DNA of 64,000 nucleotides from Flavobacterium sp. UBA7680 (GTDB lineage Bacteria > Bacteroidota > Bacteroidia > Flavobacteriales > Flavobacteriaceae). Both the position numbers and the translations under genes were made by a program. Each line of letters opens with the position of its first letter. The stretch's first letter is position 1. Positions 34,830 through 43,717 of the stretch are shown here, piece by piece. The notes under the pieces are model-generated. The model saw only the letters and a list, made by a program, of their open reading frames with translations. It had not been told where the DNA came from and ran no database searches. The DNA lies in assembly GCF_002482975.1 (NCBI RefSeq), contig NZ_DLHA01000019.1:278310-342309 (forward strand). The letters run 5' to 3'.

Positions 34830-36470
34830 TTAAAATATATAATCTGTACTCAAGAAATTAGAATCGTGATCTCTTACAATTGAGTTAAACAATTTCTTAT
34901 TGGCATCTGTAGCTTTAGTGGCAACAAGCGAACGAATTGAAAAAGAACGTAATGCATCAGAAATGGATAAAGTTCCCTCTGCGCTGTCTTTTCTTCCGGT
35001 AAACGGAAAAACGTCCGGCCCGCGCTGCGATTGGCAGTTGATATTTACACGGCTTACTAAATTCACAAACGGATCAATTAAACTTGCCACTTCTCTCGGA
35101 TCTTCGCTAAAAATACTCACCTGCATTCCGTGCGACGCGTTGATTTGGTAATTAATTGGTTCATCGATAGAATCAAAAGGAACAATCGGAATAATTGGCC
35201 CAAATTGCTCTTCGTGATACAATTTCATTTTATCGTTTACCGGATAAACTACAGATGGAAATACAAATGAATTATTGGTATATCCTCCGTTTTCATTTAT
35301 AATTTTTGCTCCATTTGCCAACGCATCATCTAAACAATTTTTAAGATAAGCTGGTTTATCAACTTCCGGAAGCGGTGTAATTTTCACATCTTTATCCCAC
35401 GGAAGTCCCGGTTTTAAGGCTGCGACAGCTTCGCTCAATTTTTGAACAAATTCATCGGCAACATCTTTCTGCACAAAAATTAATTTTAATGCCGTACAGC
35501 GTTGTCCGTTAAAAGATAATGCGCCGAGTAAACATTCATTTACAGCAACATTTATATCGGCATGTTTCGTTACAATCGCAGCATTTTTAGCATCAAGACT
35601 TAAAATAGAGCGCAGTCTGTTGGCTTTTGGATGCAGTTTCTTTAATCCATTTGCAACATTACTTGAACCGATAAAAGCCAATACATTTACTTTTCCGCTT
35701 TCCATTAATGGAGAAATAATCTCTGCACCGCGTCCGTAAAGCGTATTTACCGTTCCCGGAGGAAATGCTTCTTTAAAGGCATTCAATAAAGGATAATGTG
35801 CTAAAACGCCATGTTTAGGTAATTTAAACAAAATGGTATTTCCCATTATTAAGGCCGGAATCAGTGTGGTGAAAATTTCATTTAAAGGATAATTAAATGG
35901 TCCCATACTCAAAACAACACCCAAAGAAGATCTTCTGACTTGTGCCAAAACGCCTTCTGCTTCTTCAAATCGCGAAGATTGTCTGTCCAGATCTTTTAAG
36001 GCATCAATTGTAGCGTTGATATATTCTACCGTTCTGTCAAACTCTTTAGTTGAATCCGGAAGGCTTTTTCCAATTTCCCACATTAAAAGTTTGATAACCA
36101 ATTCACGCTGCTGAATCATTAAGTACACAAATTTCTGCATGCATTTAATTCTGTCTTCAACGCTCATTGTTGGCCATACGCCTTGTCCGTCATCGTAGGC
36201 TGCAACGGCTGCGTCTAATGATTCTAATGCTTCTTTGGCAGAAGTATGCGGAATTGTTCCAACGAGTTTGCGTTTAAGTCCGTCTGTTCCATTCACAAAA
36301 ACGGGAGAAAAAACTTTGGTAACGTCTCCGTTCCATGGAACTAATTTACCGTTTAAGAGATATTCTCTTTGATGAATTTCTGAAATCTGATATTCTTGGG
36401 GGATTAGATTTTCTTCTGTAAAAAGGCCGTCAATAGCCGTTAAGGATGCTTTTAAATTTTCCATATACAA
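34830..36470 (-). CDS. gapN: NADP-dependent glyceraldehyde-3-phosphate dehydrogenase (GapN-like aldehyde dehydrogenase)
   Basis: 546 residues. An aldehyde dehydrogenase with catalytic Cys near residue 325 in FNGQRCTALK, Asn in MGPFNYPLNE, and Glu in LSLDAKN-type GapN variation. The stretch INCQSQRGPDVFPFTGRKDS is typical of the long non-phosphorylating GapN enzymes of Bacteroidota, which oxidise glyceraldehyde 3-phosphate to 3-phosphoglycerate and make NADPH. The ATG two codons downstream (36464) may be the true start. It appears to be a single-gene unit; the upstream 300 bases show no clear promoter on this strand. Confidence 0.88.
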   Translation of the reverse strand: MYMENLKASLTAIDGLFTEENLIPQEYQISEIHQREYLLNGKLVPWNGDVTKVFSPVFVNGTDGLKRKLVGTIPHTSAKEALESLDAAVAAYDDGQGVWPTMSVEDRIKCMQKFVYLMIQQRELVIKLLMWEIGKSLPDSTKEFDRTVEYINATIDALKDLDRQSSRFEEAEGVLAQVRRSSLGVVLSMGPFNYPLNEIFTTLIPALIMGNTILFKLPKHGVLAHYPLLNAFKEAFPPGTVNTLYGRGAEIISPLMESGKVNVLAFIGSSNVANGLKKLHPKANRLRSILSLDAKNAAIVTKHADINVAVNECLLGALSFNGQRCTALKLIFVQKDVADEFVQKLSEAVAALKPGLPWDKDVKITPLPEVDKPAYLKNCLDDALANGAKIINENGGYTNNSFVFPSVVYPVNDKMKLYHEEQFGPIIPIVPFDSIDEPINYQINASHGMQVSIFSEDPREVASLIDPFVNLVSRVNINCQSQRGPDVFPFTGRKDSAEGTLSISDALRSFSIRSLVATKATDANKKLFNSIVRDHDSNFLSTDYIF

Positions 36471-36742
36471 ATGTTTAATTGGGAATTAATTTTAATAAAA
36501 TTCGTTTTTGGTTTTTTAATTTATTTCCTTAACAAATTAAGGAATGTTAAGCAGAACTATGTTAAAATTCTGTTATCAGTTTCAATTCATAAGCAATCAA
36601 TATACCTTTTTTGTAAAACCAAAGAATACAACATATTACAGCAATAGAAAAAATCTTATTTATTTTATTTCGCTAATTTGATATTGAAAATTATTGATAT
36701 TTAAAAAATAGAACAACGATTAGCCTTCAGTAAAAAATTGAA

Positions 36743-36789
36743 TTTGTGTATATTCTAATTTCGCTCTAAATTTGCCCATTCTAAATTTG
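36743..36789 (+). promoter_or_regulatory. Promoter of the zinc-finger flavin monooxygenase gene (two -7 boxes)
   Basis: TTTG at 36743-36746, 20 bases, TAAATTTG at 36767-36774: a full match to the Bacteroidota consensus. A second TAAATTTG is at 36782-36789, 15 bases further on. Both lie before the ATG at 36820. The first box overlaps the earlier ATG at 36772, which argues against that start. Directly upstream, TTGATATT occurs twice (36678 and 36694), 16 bases apart. Otherwise 36471-36742 shows no gene. Confidence 0.7.
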
Positions 36790-36819
36790 GTACAAAGATT
36801 TAGTTTTAAACAAACGAAT

Positions 36820-38250
36820 ATGTGGACTACTTGCCCGGAATGTCAGGGACGCGGTAAAAAAAGTCGAAGGCTTAGCAAAAAAGTACGGCTTAATTACCAA
36901 ATGGCATTCGAAGAATTTGAAAAAACACAAGGCAATGGAACTCCTCCTGTTCGTCCTAAGGCTAACTTATACAAATGTTTGAACTGCAACGGATCTGGAT
37001 TAATTGAATCTGCCAGTTTTCCCGAACCAGATACAGAAAATTACCCTCACGTTGCTATTATTGGTGCCGGAATTGGCGGAACTGCACTTGCTGTTGCCTG
37101 TTTGCACCGAGGAATTCCTTTTACTATTTATGAGCGCGATGACAACTTCTCTGCCCGATCTCAGGGTTACGGACTTACTTTGCAGCAAGCCAGTAAAGCG
37201 ATCGAAGGTTTAGGTATTTTTTCCTTAAAAGACGGCGTAGTTTCTACACGACATTTAGTGCATACTCCCGAAGGAAAAGTGGTTGGCGAATGGGGAATTA
37301 GAAAATGGCTGCAGACTGATGCTAAAGTAGCTGTAAAACGTTCTAATGTGCATATCGCAAGGCAATCGCTTCGTTTAGAATTACTAGAACAACTTGGCGG
37401 ACATGATGTTATAAAATGGGGACATCAATTAGTTGATTTTAAAGAATGTGAAGATGAAAGTCTCGACATAAACTTTCTGGTAAATGGTGAAATAAAAAGC
37501 ACCAAAGCTGATCTTATTGTGGGTGCCGATGGTATTCGCAGTTCGGTTCGAAAGCTTTTAATTGGGGACGATATTACACCTTTACGTTATTTGGACTGTA
37601 TTGTAATATTAGGCATTTGTCCGTTAAGTGCACTTGAAGGTGTTGATAGTTCTTTACTGGATTCGGCAACGGTATTTCAAACTGCAAATGGCAATGAGCG
37701 AATCTATATCATGCCTTACACTTCAGATTCTGTGATGTGGCAATTGAGTTTTCCAATGTCTGAAGATGAAGCAAAATCTTTAAGTGTTTTAGGGCCTTCA
37801 GCTTTAAAAGAAGAAGCCTTTCGCAGAACACAATGGCACGATCCAATTCCGCAGATTTTAGAGGCAACTTTAGCCGCTCAGATTTCGGGATATCCTGTTT
37901 ATGATCGTCAATTACTCGATTCTGATTTATTAGATAAAAGTGGTTCATCAACCTTAATTGGAGATGCAGCGCACCCAATGAGTCCGTTTAAAGGTCAAGG
38001 TGCCAATCAAGCTTTACTGGATGCATTATCGCTAGCAAGAGCAATCGCAAAAGGATGCAAGCCTTTATCGCAATGGAGAGAATCCGGAATCAGGAAAAGT
38101 GTATTAACAGAGTTTGAAGCAGAAATGCTGGAACGCAGCGCAAACAAAGTAAGAGATTCTGCAGATGCTGCCCAATTTTTACATTCGGATATTGTCCTTC
38201 ATGAAGGTGATGAACCGAGAGGGCGATGTTTGAAGAAAAAAGAAGCCTAG
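36820..38250 (+). CDS. FAD-dependent monooxygenase with N-terminal DnaJ-type zinc finger
   Basis: 476 residues from the ATG at 36820. An earlier ATG at 36772 overlaps the promoter. The N terminus has CPECQGRG (C5, C8) and CLNCNGSG (C53, C56), the CxxCxGxG pair that forms one zinc site in DnaJ. From about residue 75 follows a PHBH-type flavin monooxygenase: GAGIGGTALA, GADGIRSSVR and GDAAHPMSPFKGQGANQAL. Such enzymes hydroxylate aromatic or similar compounds using NAD(P)H and oxygen. The zinc finger is unusual in this family and may hold a protein or substrate partner. Substrate unknown. Confidence 0.85.
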   Translation: MWTTCPECQGRGKKSRRLSKKVRLNYQMAFEEFEKTQGNGTPPVRPKANLYKCLNCNGSGLIESASFPEPDTENYPHVAIIGAGIGGTALAVACLHRGIPFTIYERDDNFSARSQGYGLTLQQASKAIEGLGIFSLKDGVVSTRHLVHTPEGKVVGEWGIRKWLQTDAKVAVKRSNVHIARQSLRLELLEQLGGHDVIKWGHQLVDFKECEDESLDINFLVNGEIKSTKADLIVGADGIRSSVRKLLIGDDITPLRYLDCIVILGICPLSALEGVDSSLLDSATVFQTANGNERIYIMPYTSDSVMWQLSFPMSEDEAKSLSVLGPSALKEEAFRRTQWHDPIPQILEATLAAQISGYPVYDRQLLDSDLLDKSGSSTLIGDAAHPMSPFKGQGANQALLDALSLARAIAKGCKPLSQWRESGIRKSVLTEFEAEMLERSANKVRDSADAAQFLHSDIVLHEGDEPRGRCLKKKEA

Positions 38251-38296
38251 CAAATTATAACTTATTGCCTCATAATTAATTCCTACATTTTTTTGT

Positions 38297-38304
38297 TATA
38301 TTTG
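38297..38304 (+). promoter_or_regulatory. -7 box of the DUF4239-like gene
   Basis: TATATTTG, a full match to TAnnTTTG, 56 bases before the ATG; no convincing -33 element. Confidence 0.45.
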
Positions 38305-38360
38305 AGAGTCTTTTTCTGTTAATTCAGTCGTTTCATTATTTCTAAAAAACAACTAATCGT

Positions 38361-39140
38361 ATGGATACAGGTATTCTCTATCAAACTGAAGCGTGGGTAA
38401 TTGCGCTATTGCTTTTTGTATTAATGCTTATTTCAAGTTTTATTGGAAAAGTAGCCGGAAATCATATTCGGAAGAAAAATCCTGAAGAAGAAAAAACGAC
38501 AGAAACATCTTCACTTATTGCCTTGCTTTTTTTCTTACTGGCTTTTACCTTTAGCATGAGCAGTGACCGTTATGATTCCCGAAGAAAAATTGTGGTTGAG
38601 GAATCCAATATTATTGGTACTGCAATATTGAGAAGTGATTTATATCCTGATTCAACGCGTGCATTGTTTCGAAAAGATTTTAAGGATTATGTAGAAACAA
38701 GAATTTCATATTACGAAGTGGGTCCCAATGTAAAAGGAATTTTAAAGGCAGATAGTTTATCTCAGGTTATTTCTTCGAAGTTATGGAAACGTGCAACCAA
38801 ACTTTCTAAAGATCCGGCTAATCTCGCCGCAACACAGCAAATGATTCCTGCACTTAACGACTTGATTGATGTGACTACTTCCCGCCTGTCTGGAGAAAAA
38901 GCAAAAGTTCCCGAAAGCATTTTAGTGATGTTGTTTTTTCTGTCTATGATAATTGCGTTTTATTCTGGATATTCTGAAGGGCTTAAAGGCAAAATTGACT
39001 GGTTAGTTCAAATTGGTTTTTGTCTTTTAGTATCGTTGGTTATTTTATTTACACTCGATTTAGACAGACCCCGCAGAGGTTTTGTAAATCTTGATGTGCC
39101 CAATCAAACGATAATCGGTTTAAGGAATAATTTTAAGTAG
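38361..39140 (+). CDS. Membrane protein, DUF4239 / bestrophin-like
   Basis: 259 residues with membrane segments at about 12-30, 48-66, 190-208 and 218-236, and a charged central region. The segment after the second helix, SSDRYDSRRKIVVEESNIIGTA, is characteristic of DUF4239 proteins, which are compared to bestrophin channels. Function unproven; an ion channel or a membrane scaffold is possible. It stands alone between the monooxygenase and an acyltransferase gene. Confidence 0.78.
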   Translation: MDTGILYQTEAWVIALLLFVLMLISSFIGKVAGNHIRKKNPEEEKTTETSSLIALLFFLLAFTFSMSSDRYDSRRKIVVEESNIIGTAILRSDLYPDSTRALFRKDFKDYVETRISYYEVGPNVKGILKADSLSQVISSKLWKRATKLSKDPANLAATQQMIPALNDLIDVTTSRLSGEKAKVPESILVMLFFLSMIIAFYSGYSEGLKGKIDWLVQIGFCLLVSLVILFTLDLDRPRRGFVNLDVPNQTIIGLRNNFK

Positions 39141-39271
39141 TTTTTTCTAACAATTATCATCATTTTTTTGTCTTTTTCTGGCTATTTGGCAAGCTAATTT
39201 TATATATCTTGCCATGACAAATTATGTGCTTATCGACGCCTTTAGTTTAATATGACCGGATATACATTAAA

Positions 39272-40366
39272 ATGAATACGAATACAATTACCGCATCAAA
39301 CCTGCAAACGAAACAACATTTTGAAATTCTCGACGGACTAAGAGGCATCGCTGCCATTGCGGTTGTGATTTTTCATTTTATGGAATGGGTTTTTACAGAT
39401 CCTACTCAAAATTTTATCGGACATGGATTTTTAGCGGTCGATTTTTTCTTCTGTCTTTCCGGATTTGTAATTGGATATGCTTATGACGATCGCATAGCAA
39501 AAATGGGACTTCGTAAGTTTTTCATTTCGAGAATTATCAGACTTCATCCGCTTGTTATTATAGGTTCTGTATTAGGTTTATTGGCCTTTTTGTTTGATCC
39601 TTTTGGCGGTCATCCAGAATTGTACAGTACAGGTAAAATTGTTCTAACTTTTATCTGTTCTTTATTTCTTATTCCGCTGCCTGTAATTGCTGATCGCGGT
39701 TTTAATTTGTTCAGTTTTAATGCTCCGGCCTGGTCTCTTTTTTGGGAATATATTGCGAATATTATTTATGCTTTTGTACTGTGTCGCATTAATCGATTTT
39801 ACCTTCAAATTCTAACGATTCTTTCTGCTACAGCAATCTGTTATGTGGCTTATAATTCAGATAATTTATTGGGAGGCTGGAGCGGTCCAACATTTTGGGA
39901 CGGCTGCGCCAGAATCTCATATTCTTTTTTAGCGGGTTTACTTATTTATCGCTGTAACTGGGTTATTAAAAACAAACTCGGGTTTATCAGCCTGACTGTA
40001 TTTTTGCTTATGGCTTTTTTAATGCCGTCTTCAGAATGGAACTGGCTGTCTGAACCTTTGGTAGTGTTATTTTATTTCCCTTTGTTAATTGCTTTGGGTG
40101 CCGGCGCAGAGTTGACACCAAACCTTAAAAAAATCTGTGTATTTTCAGGAAAGATTTCTTATCCGTTGTACATGACGCATTATGCAGCTTTGTGGATGTT
40201 TGGTAATTATTATACTTCTTATAAACCAGATACTTTACATCTGACTATTATTACTATTTCAGGAACGATTTTGCTGGTTGCATTTGCGTATTTGGTAATG
40301 GTATTTTATGATATTCCGCTTCGAAAATATTTGAGTGAGAAATGGAATGGAAAAGCTGTTAAATAA
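39272..40366 (+). CDS. Acyltransferase family 3 (OafA/YrhL-like)
   Basis: 364 residues, about ten membrane helices. The family signature is near the N terminus: LDGLRGIAAIAVVIFHF and the following GFLAVDFFFCLSGFVIGY, with the conserved HxxR-like FISRIIRLHPL. These enzymes move acyl groups onto envelope sugars such as O-antigen or exopolysaccharide. No glycan biosynthesis genes are adjacent. A TGGCAAG / CTTGCCA inverted repeat (39187-39193, 39208-39214) lies upstream. Confidence 0.9.
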   Translation: MNTNTITASNLQTKQHFEILDGLRGIAAIAVVIFHFMEWVFTDPTQNFIGHGFLAVDFFFCLSGFVIGYAYDDRIAKMGLRKFFISRIIRLHPLVIIGSVLGLLAFLFDPFGGHPELYSTGKIVLTFICSLFLIPLPVIADRGFNLFSFNAPAWSLFWEYIANIIYAFVLCRINRFYLQILTILSATAICYVAYNSDNLLGGWSGPTFWDGCARISYSFLAGLLIYRCNWVIKNKLGFISLTVFLLMAFLMPSSEWNWLSEPLVVLFYFPLLIALGAGAELTPNLKKICVFSGKISYPLYMTHYAALWMFGNYYTSYKPDTLHLTIITISGTILLVAFAYLVMVFYDIPLRKYLSEKWNGKAVK

Positions 40367-40405
40367 GTTATTTTAAATATTATAACTCAATTCAAACACT
40401 CAAAT

Positions 40406-41056
40406 ATGTATAAAAATACCCTGTTTTGTTTCTTATCCATTCTACTGTTTTATGCCTGCAATAAAGTTGAAAAAAAGCCAATCAAAAAAACTGCAATTGT
40501 AAGTGATACTTTATCCAAAAAAGATACTTTAACCGTTGCACACCCGCCGGCAGAAGTATATTTTGATTATAGTAATACGGTAATCAAAGAAGAATTTAAA
40601 GATTCTTTGTCTGCAAAATTTTCAGATTTGTCAACTGAGGATAAATTTATTATTACTGTTCCAAAAGGAAATATTAATGAAACAACATCCGTATTTCAAA
40701 TTTTTAACAGCATTGGTGAATTGATATATGAAAAATCTTTTAAAACAAGATACATAGCAAATGGTTATCATTTGATATATATTAAAAATGATGAAGAAAT
40801 GGAAAAGTACATTTTAACTACAGCTAAAGAAATGGTTGATCCAAATTCTCTTACCGATATATCTGATAAAAATGAAATGGGAAAAGATGATATTTTTGGT
40901 CAGCCAAAAGATGAGTTTATGAACTACGATGTCTTTATAGAATGCCAAAATGATAAAAGACCTTTGTTCCCGATTTCACTTGCAGAAGAAGATATGACTT
41001 ATATTGGATATTCTAAAAAACTGAAAAAAGCAGTTGATATTATAGGCTGCTGTTAA
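40406..41056 (+). CDS. Lipoprotein of unknown function
   Basis: 216 residues. Lipoprotein signal MYKNTLFCFLSILLFYAC with the modified Cys at 18, then a Lys-rich spacer. The mature part is beta-rich and ends in a double Cys (IIGCC). No known domain. It is the first of a series of small lipoprotein genes at 40406-43541. Confidence 0.75.
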   Translation: MYKNTLFCFLSILLFYACNKVEKKPIKKTAIVSDTLSKKDTLTVAHPPAEVYFDYSNTVIKEEFKDSLSAKFSDLSTEDKFIITVPKGNINETTSVFQIFNSIGELIYEKSFKTRYIANGYHLIYIKNDEEMEKYILTTAKEMVDPNSLTDISDKNEMGKDDIFGQPKDEFMNYDVFIECQNDKRPLFPISLAEEDMTYIGYSKKLKKAVDIIGCC

Positions 41057-41098
41057 TCATCTTTATAAAACATTTCAAGATCTATTTAAAAATATCCA

Positions 41099-41935
41099 AT
41101 GCAAAAAATAACTTTTATACTTTTTATAATTTCATTTTCCATGTTCCTTTCTTGTCAGGAAAAAAAGAAAGAACACAAGAATATACCATTAAAAGAAATA
41201 GCAGAAGACAACTCAAAATTAGAATTAGAAATAAAAGAGGATAGTATTTATCCTGTTTATGATCTGGCAGATAACACTACAGCTATTGTTATCACCATGT
41301 TTGAATCTGATACAATATCCAAATACGAAGAAATCTACAGAAGAATAAATGAAACAGATTCTTTAGAGTCTGGTTTTTATGATCCTAAATCTGTAAAAAA
41401 TATAAAACTTGAATTTTATGATACTTTAGGAATTGTAAAGCTTATTAAAAGTAAAAACTTAGAAAAGGAGATTAAAAAAATCATCCAACCTAAATATTAT
41501 GTTTACGGAACTAAAGGATTTGCAGAAATGAAGGTTGATGAAGTAATCTGCAGAATTGATGATTGCAGAGAAAATTTCATTGGCTTGACCATCAAGAATT
41601 TTGATACCGCAAGAAATGGCAAACCAATTTTATGTTCTAAAAAGCCATTAAATCTAAATTACGGAACGGGCTATTTTCCCATTCAAAGAAAAATTCAAAA
41701 AATGGACGACAGCATCGTTTATAGATATAGTGATGAAGACAAGACCAAAGTAAAAGTGTTTGCTAATATTGGTCCTGCCTATTTTGTATATAATGATGAT
41801 TTTTTGTGGGGAAAAACTACAGCTAAATCGAAAACCAAATTTCCTGAAAGAAGAATTCTTATTCAGCAAAAAAACGATAAATTTAAAACGATATATGTTG
41901 AAGGATTAGACTTGCATGGTTATCGCTGCGACTAA
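41099..41935 (+). CDS. Lipoprotein of unknown function
   Basis: 278 residues. Signal ending FLSCQEKKKE. Mixed alpha/beta, with a cysteine pair (EVICRIDDCREN) in the middle and RCD at the end. No family recognised. It follows the previous lipoprotein gene by 42 bases on the same strand and converges, with only 8 bases between, on the lipoprotein gene at 41944. Confidence 0.72.
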   Translation: MQKITFILFIISFSMFLSCQEKKKEHKNIPLKEIAEDNSKLELEIKEDSIYPVYDLADNTTAIVITMFESDTISKYEEIYRRINETDSLESGFYDPKSVKNIKLEFYDTLGIVKLIKSKNLEKEIKKIIQPKYYVYGTKGFAEMKVDEVICRIDDCRENFIGLTIKNFDTARNGKPILCSKKPLNLNYGTGYFPIQRKIQKMDDSIVYRYSDEDKTKVKVFANIGPAYFVYNDDFLWGKTTAKSKTKFPERRILIQQKNDKFKTIYVEGLDLHGYRCD

Positions 41936-41943
41936 ATCTAAAG

Positions 41944-42459
41944 TTACGGCAGCGATACATATTGTTTATATTCTATTTTATTATCGCTGTTTTTATAAAA
42001 AACATACGTGTCTTCACCGCCTTGATAAAACAGATTTATTTTTAATGTATCCTGCTCAACCCATGTGTAGGTAACGTCTGCATCTGGAGCTTTCCATTCC
42101 TTATTTTTCTGCGGTAATTTTTTCAATAAATTCTTTTGCTCGTAATCTGGTGACTCTTTGTAAAATATTTCATAAGCGCCGTCAAATGTAGTTTCATTGC
42201 ATACACAGGTTTTATTTAAAGGATCGTCATATCTCGACATACCGTTGTCGTTTTGTTTGCATTTAAAAAGAAGTTCAGTAAGTTTTTCAGTCTCCTCAAC
42301 CTCAATAATACTGCCAGTATCTTTCTCCTTTATTAAAAGATTTTCTGAATTCACCTTATTATCAATTTTTACATCTAAAGATTTATTCTCCTCATTTTGA
42401 TGCTTGCAGCTTGTTAATGTTAGTACAGTTATTAGCAGAAATAGTGTTTTTTTAATCAT
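41944..42459 (-). CDS. Lipoprotein of unknown function
   Basis: 171 residues. Signal ending LTLTSCKHQNEE. The mature part contains TCVCNETTFDGAYE and a beta-rich end. Its start overlaps the frameshift-corrected end of the gene upstream by 8 bases (ATGATTAA), the mark of an operon with the genes at 42452 and 42909. No known domain. Confidence 0.72.
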   Translation of the reverse strand: MIKKTLFLLITVLTLTSCKHQNEENKSLDVKIDNKVNSENLLIKEKDTGSIIEVEETEKLTELLFKCKQNDNGMSRYDDPLNKTCVCNETTFDGAYEIFYKESPDYEQKNLLKKLPQKNKEWKAPDADVTYTWVEQDTLKINLFYQGGEDTYVFYKNSDNKIEYKQYVSLP

Positions 42460-42897
42460 TTTTGTTTTCAGTTTTATCTTCTAAAGTTACTTTTCCAAAA
42501 TTTATTTTTTCCATCTCATACATAAAAGGCAGATGAGAAGAAGCTATCCATTCTCCGTTTCGAAAAATAAAAGATAAATGTCTTCTAATAGAACCTTCAG
42601 GGGTAAAATTTGAAGGTTATCTTTTTCATTAGGCTCGTAATCGAAATCAAAACAATTTTTACTGTTAAGATCAACAAGCATTCTTTCGTTTGTCAAATCT
42701 TCTGTTAAGGCTTTCTCTGGCATATATCCCATTCCATCCATTGTAGTTTTACTGTAGCCCACGCATTTTTCTAACGTCCAGGTAAAATCGACACGTCTTT
42801 TTTGCCTGTTTTTTCGGGAATTCTTATGGTGAATAATAGTATCCATTCCATTGGGAACGCAGGTGCAAAGTTTAATTTCTTTTCCGTTTTGACACAT
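42452..42897 (-). pseudogene. Frameshifted small protein gene of the lipoprotein island
   Basis: The frame from the ATG at 42897 runs through a CxC-containing N terminus (LCTCVPNG) to a stop at 42544. Between about 42606 and 42622 a second frame takes over. After PSNFTPEG it codes for a well-formed tail (SIRRHLSFIFRNGEW, ASSHLPFMYEMEKINFGKV) to a stop at 42452 that overlaps the next gene's ATG. Adding one base near 42615 would join both parts into a 148-residue protein. So this is a one-base deletion, a sequencing error, or a true recent pseudogene. Family not recognised. Confidence 0.75.
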
Positions 42898-42908
42898 AGA
42901 TTTTGATA

Positions 42909-43541
42909 TTATTTTACCCTTTTAAACGTTTGATCAAATAAATCTGAATCAGCTTTGAGTACTAATTCGTCAGGATTCTTTATTTCGAGAATTAACGATG
43001 TCCAGATTTTCATTTCTCTTATCTCCCATTTTTTATTGCCTTTTTCCAAAGCTTCTTTGGTTGATGTAATAGGCGGCAGAACTGGATTTTCTAATACATC
43101 TGGTTCATTTAGCTCGATCTTTACCTTTAATGAATTATTTTCCCATGGTTCAACCTGAACATTTGCAACAAAAAAACCCAGATCATAGCATTCTCTGGCA
43201 GCATCAAATAAATCTGTATTACCGTAAAATAATCCGGTTAGTGTTTTCTCTACAACTTCTCTTTTTTCATTTTCTTCTTCCCATGCATAACCTTCAAAAT
43301 CAGTAATGCTTTTAGTATCTGTTGTTTTCAAAACTAAAAGAAGGTTTTCCTCTGGATTATCTGGATTTTTAAATTCATATTCTCCTATAAAATCACTTAA
43401 CTGATCATTATTAACAGATTGAACTTTATCTTCAACTACTTTTGGGGTTATTTCTTTTGTTTCTTTTATTTCTTTCTTTGGTTCTTTACAGGCACATAAT
43501 GAAAGAAACAGAAAGCAAATCATTATTCTGGTGTTTATCAT
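42909..43541 (-). CDS. Lipoprotein of unknown function
   Basis: 210 residues. Signal ending LFLSLCACKEPKKE. The mature part begins with a Lys/Glu-rich linker, then a compact domain opening LSDFIGEYEF. No family recognised. First gene of a three-gene operon (with 42452 and 41944). Confidence 0.73.
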   Translation of the reverse strand: MINTRIMICFLFLSLCACKEPKKEIKETKEITPKVVEDKVQSVNNDQLSDFIGEYEFKNPDNPEENLLLVLKTTDTKSITDFEGYAWEEENEKREVVEKTLTGLFYGNTDLFDAARECYDLGFFVANVQVEPWENNSLKVKIELNEPDVLENPVLPPITSTKEALEKGNKKWEIREMKIWTSLILEIKNPDELVLKADSDLFDQTFKRVK

Positions 43542-43648
43542 TCTTTATCCTTTTTTATCTCTAAAAGCTTCATATTTTAAATCAATCACGTTTTGTTTTT
43601 CAGTAAAACTAGCAAATTTTATTTATCATTTATAATACATTAGGACAC

Positions 43649-43690
43649 AAAAAAACATCTGACACTAAATTGCTTTAATGCCAGATGTTC
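43649..43690 (-). terminator. Terminator of the sigma-FecR-TonB-DUF4249 locus
   Basis: On the minus strand AACATCTGGCA pairs with TGTCAGATGTT (one wobble), followed by a T run, about 30 bases after the DUF4249 stop codon. Confidence 0.85.
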
Positions 43691-43717
43691 GCGTACAAAT
43701 CAACCTAATTAAAATCT

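Noticed and set aside
36772..36819. Upstream ATG of the flavin monooxygenase
   Set aside because: It overlaps a full -7 box, so it would lie before or at the transcription start; the zinc finger begins right after the ATG at 36820.
39187..39214. TGGCAAG-N14-CTTGCCA as an operator of the acyltransferase gene
   Set aside because: Seven-base arms are short and no clear promoter box is next to them; noted in the gene entry only.
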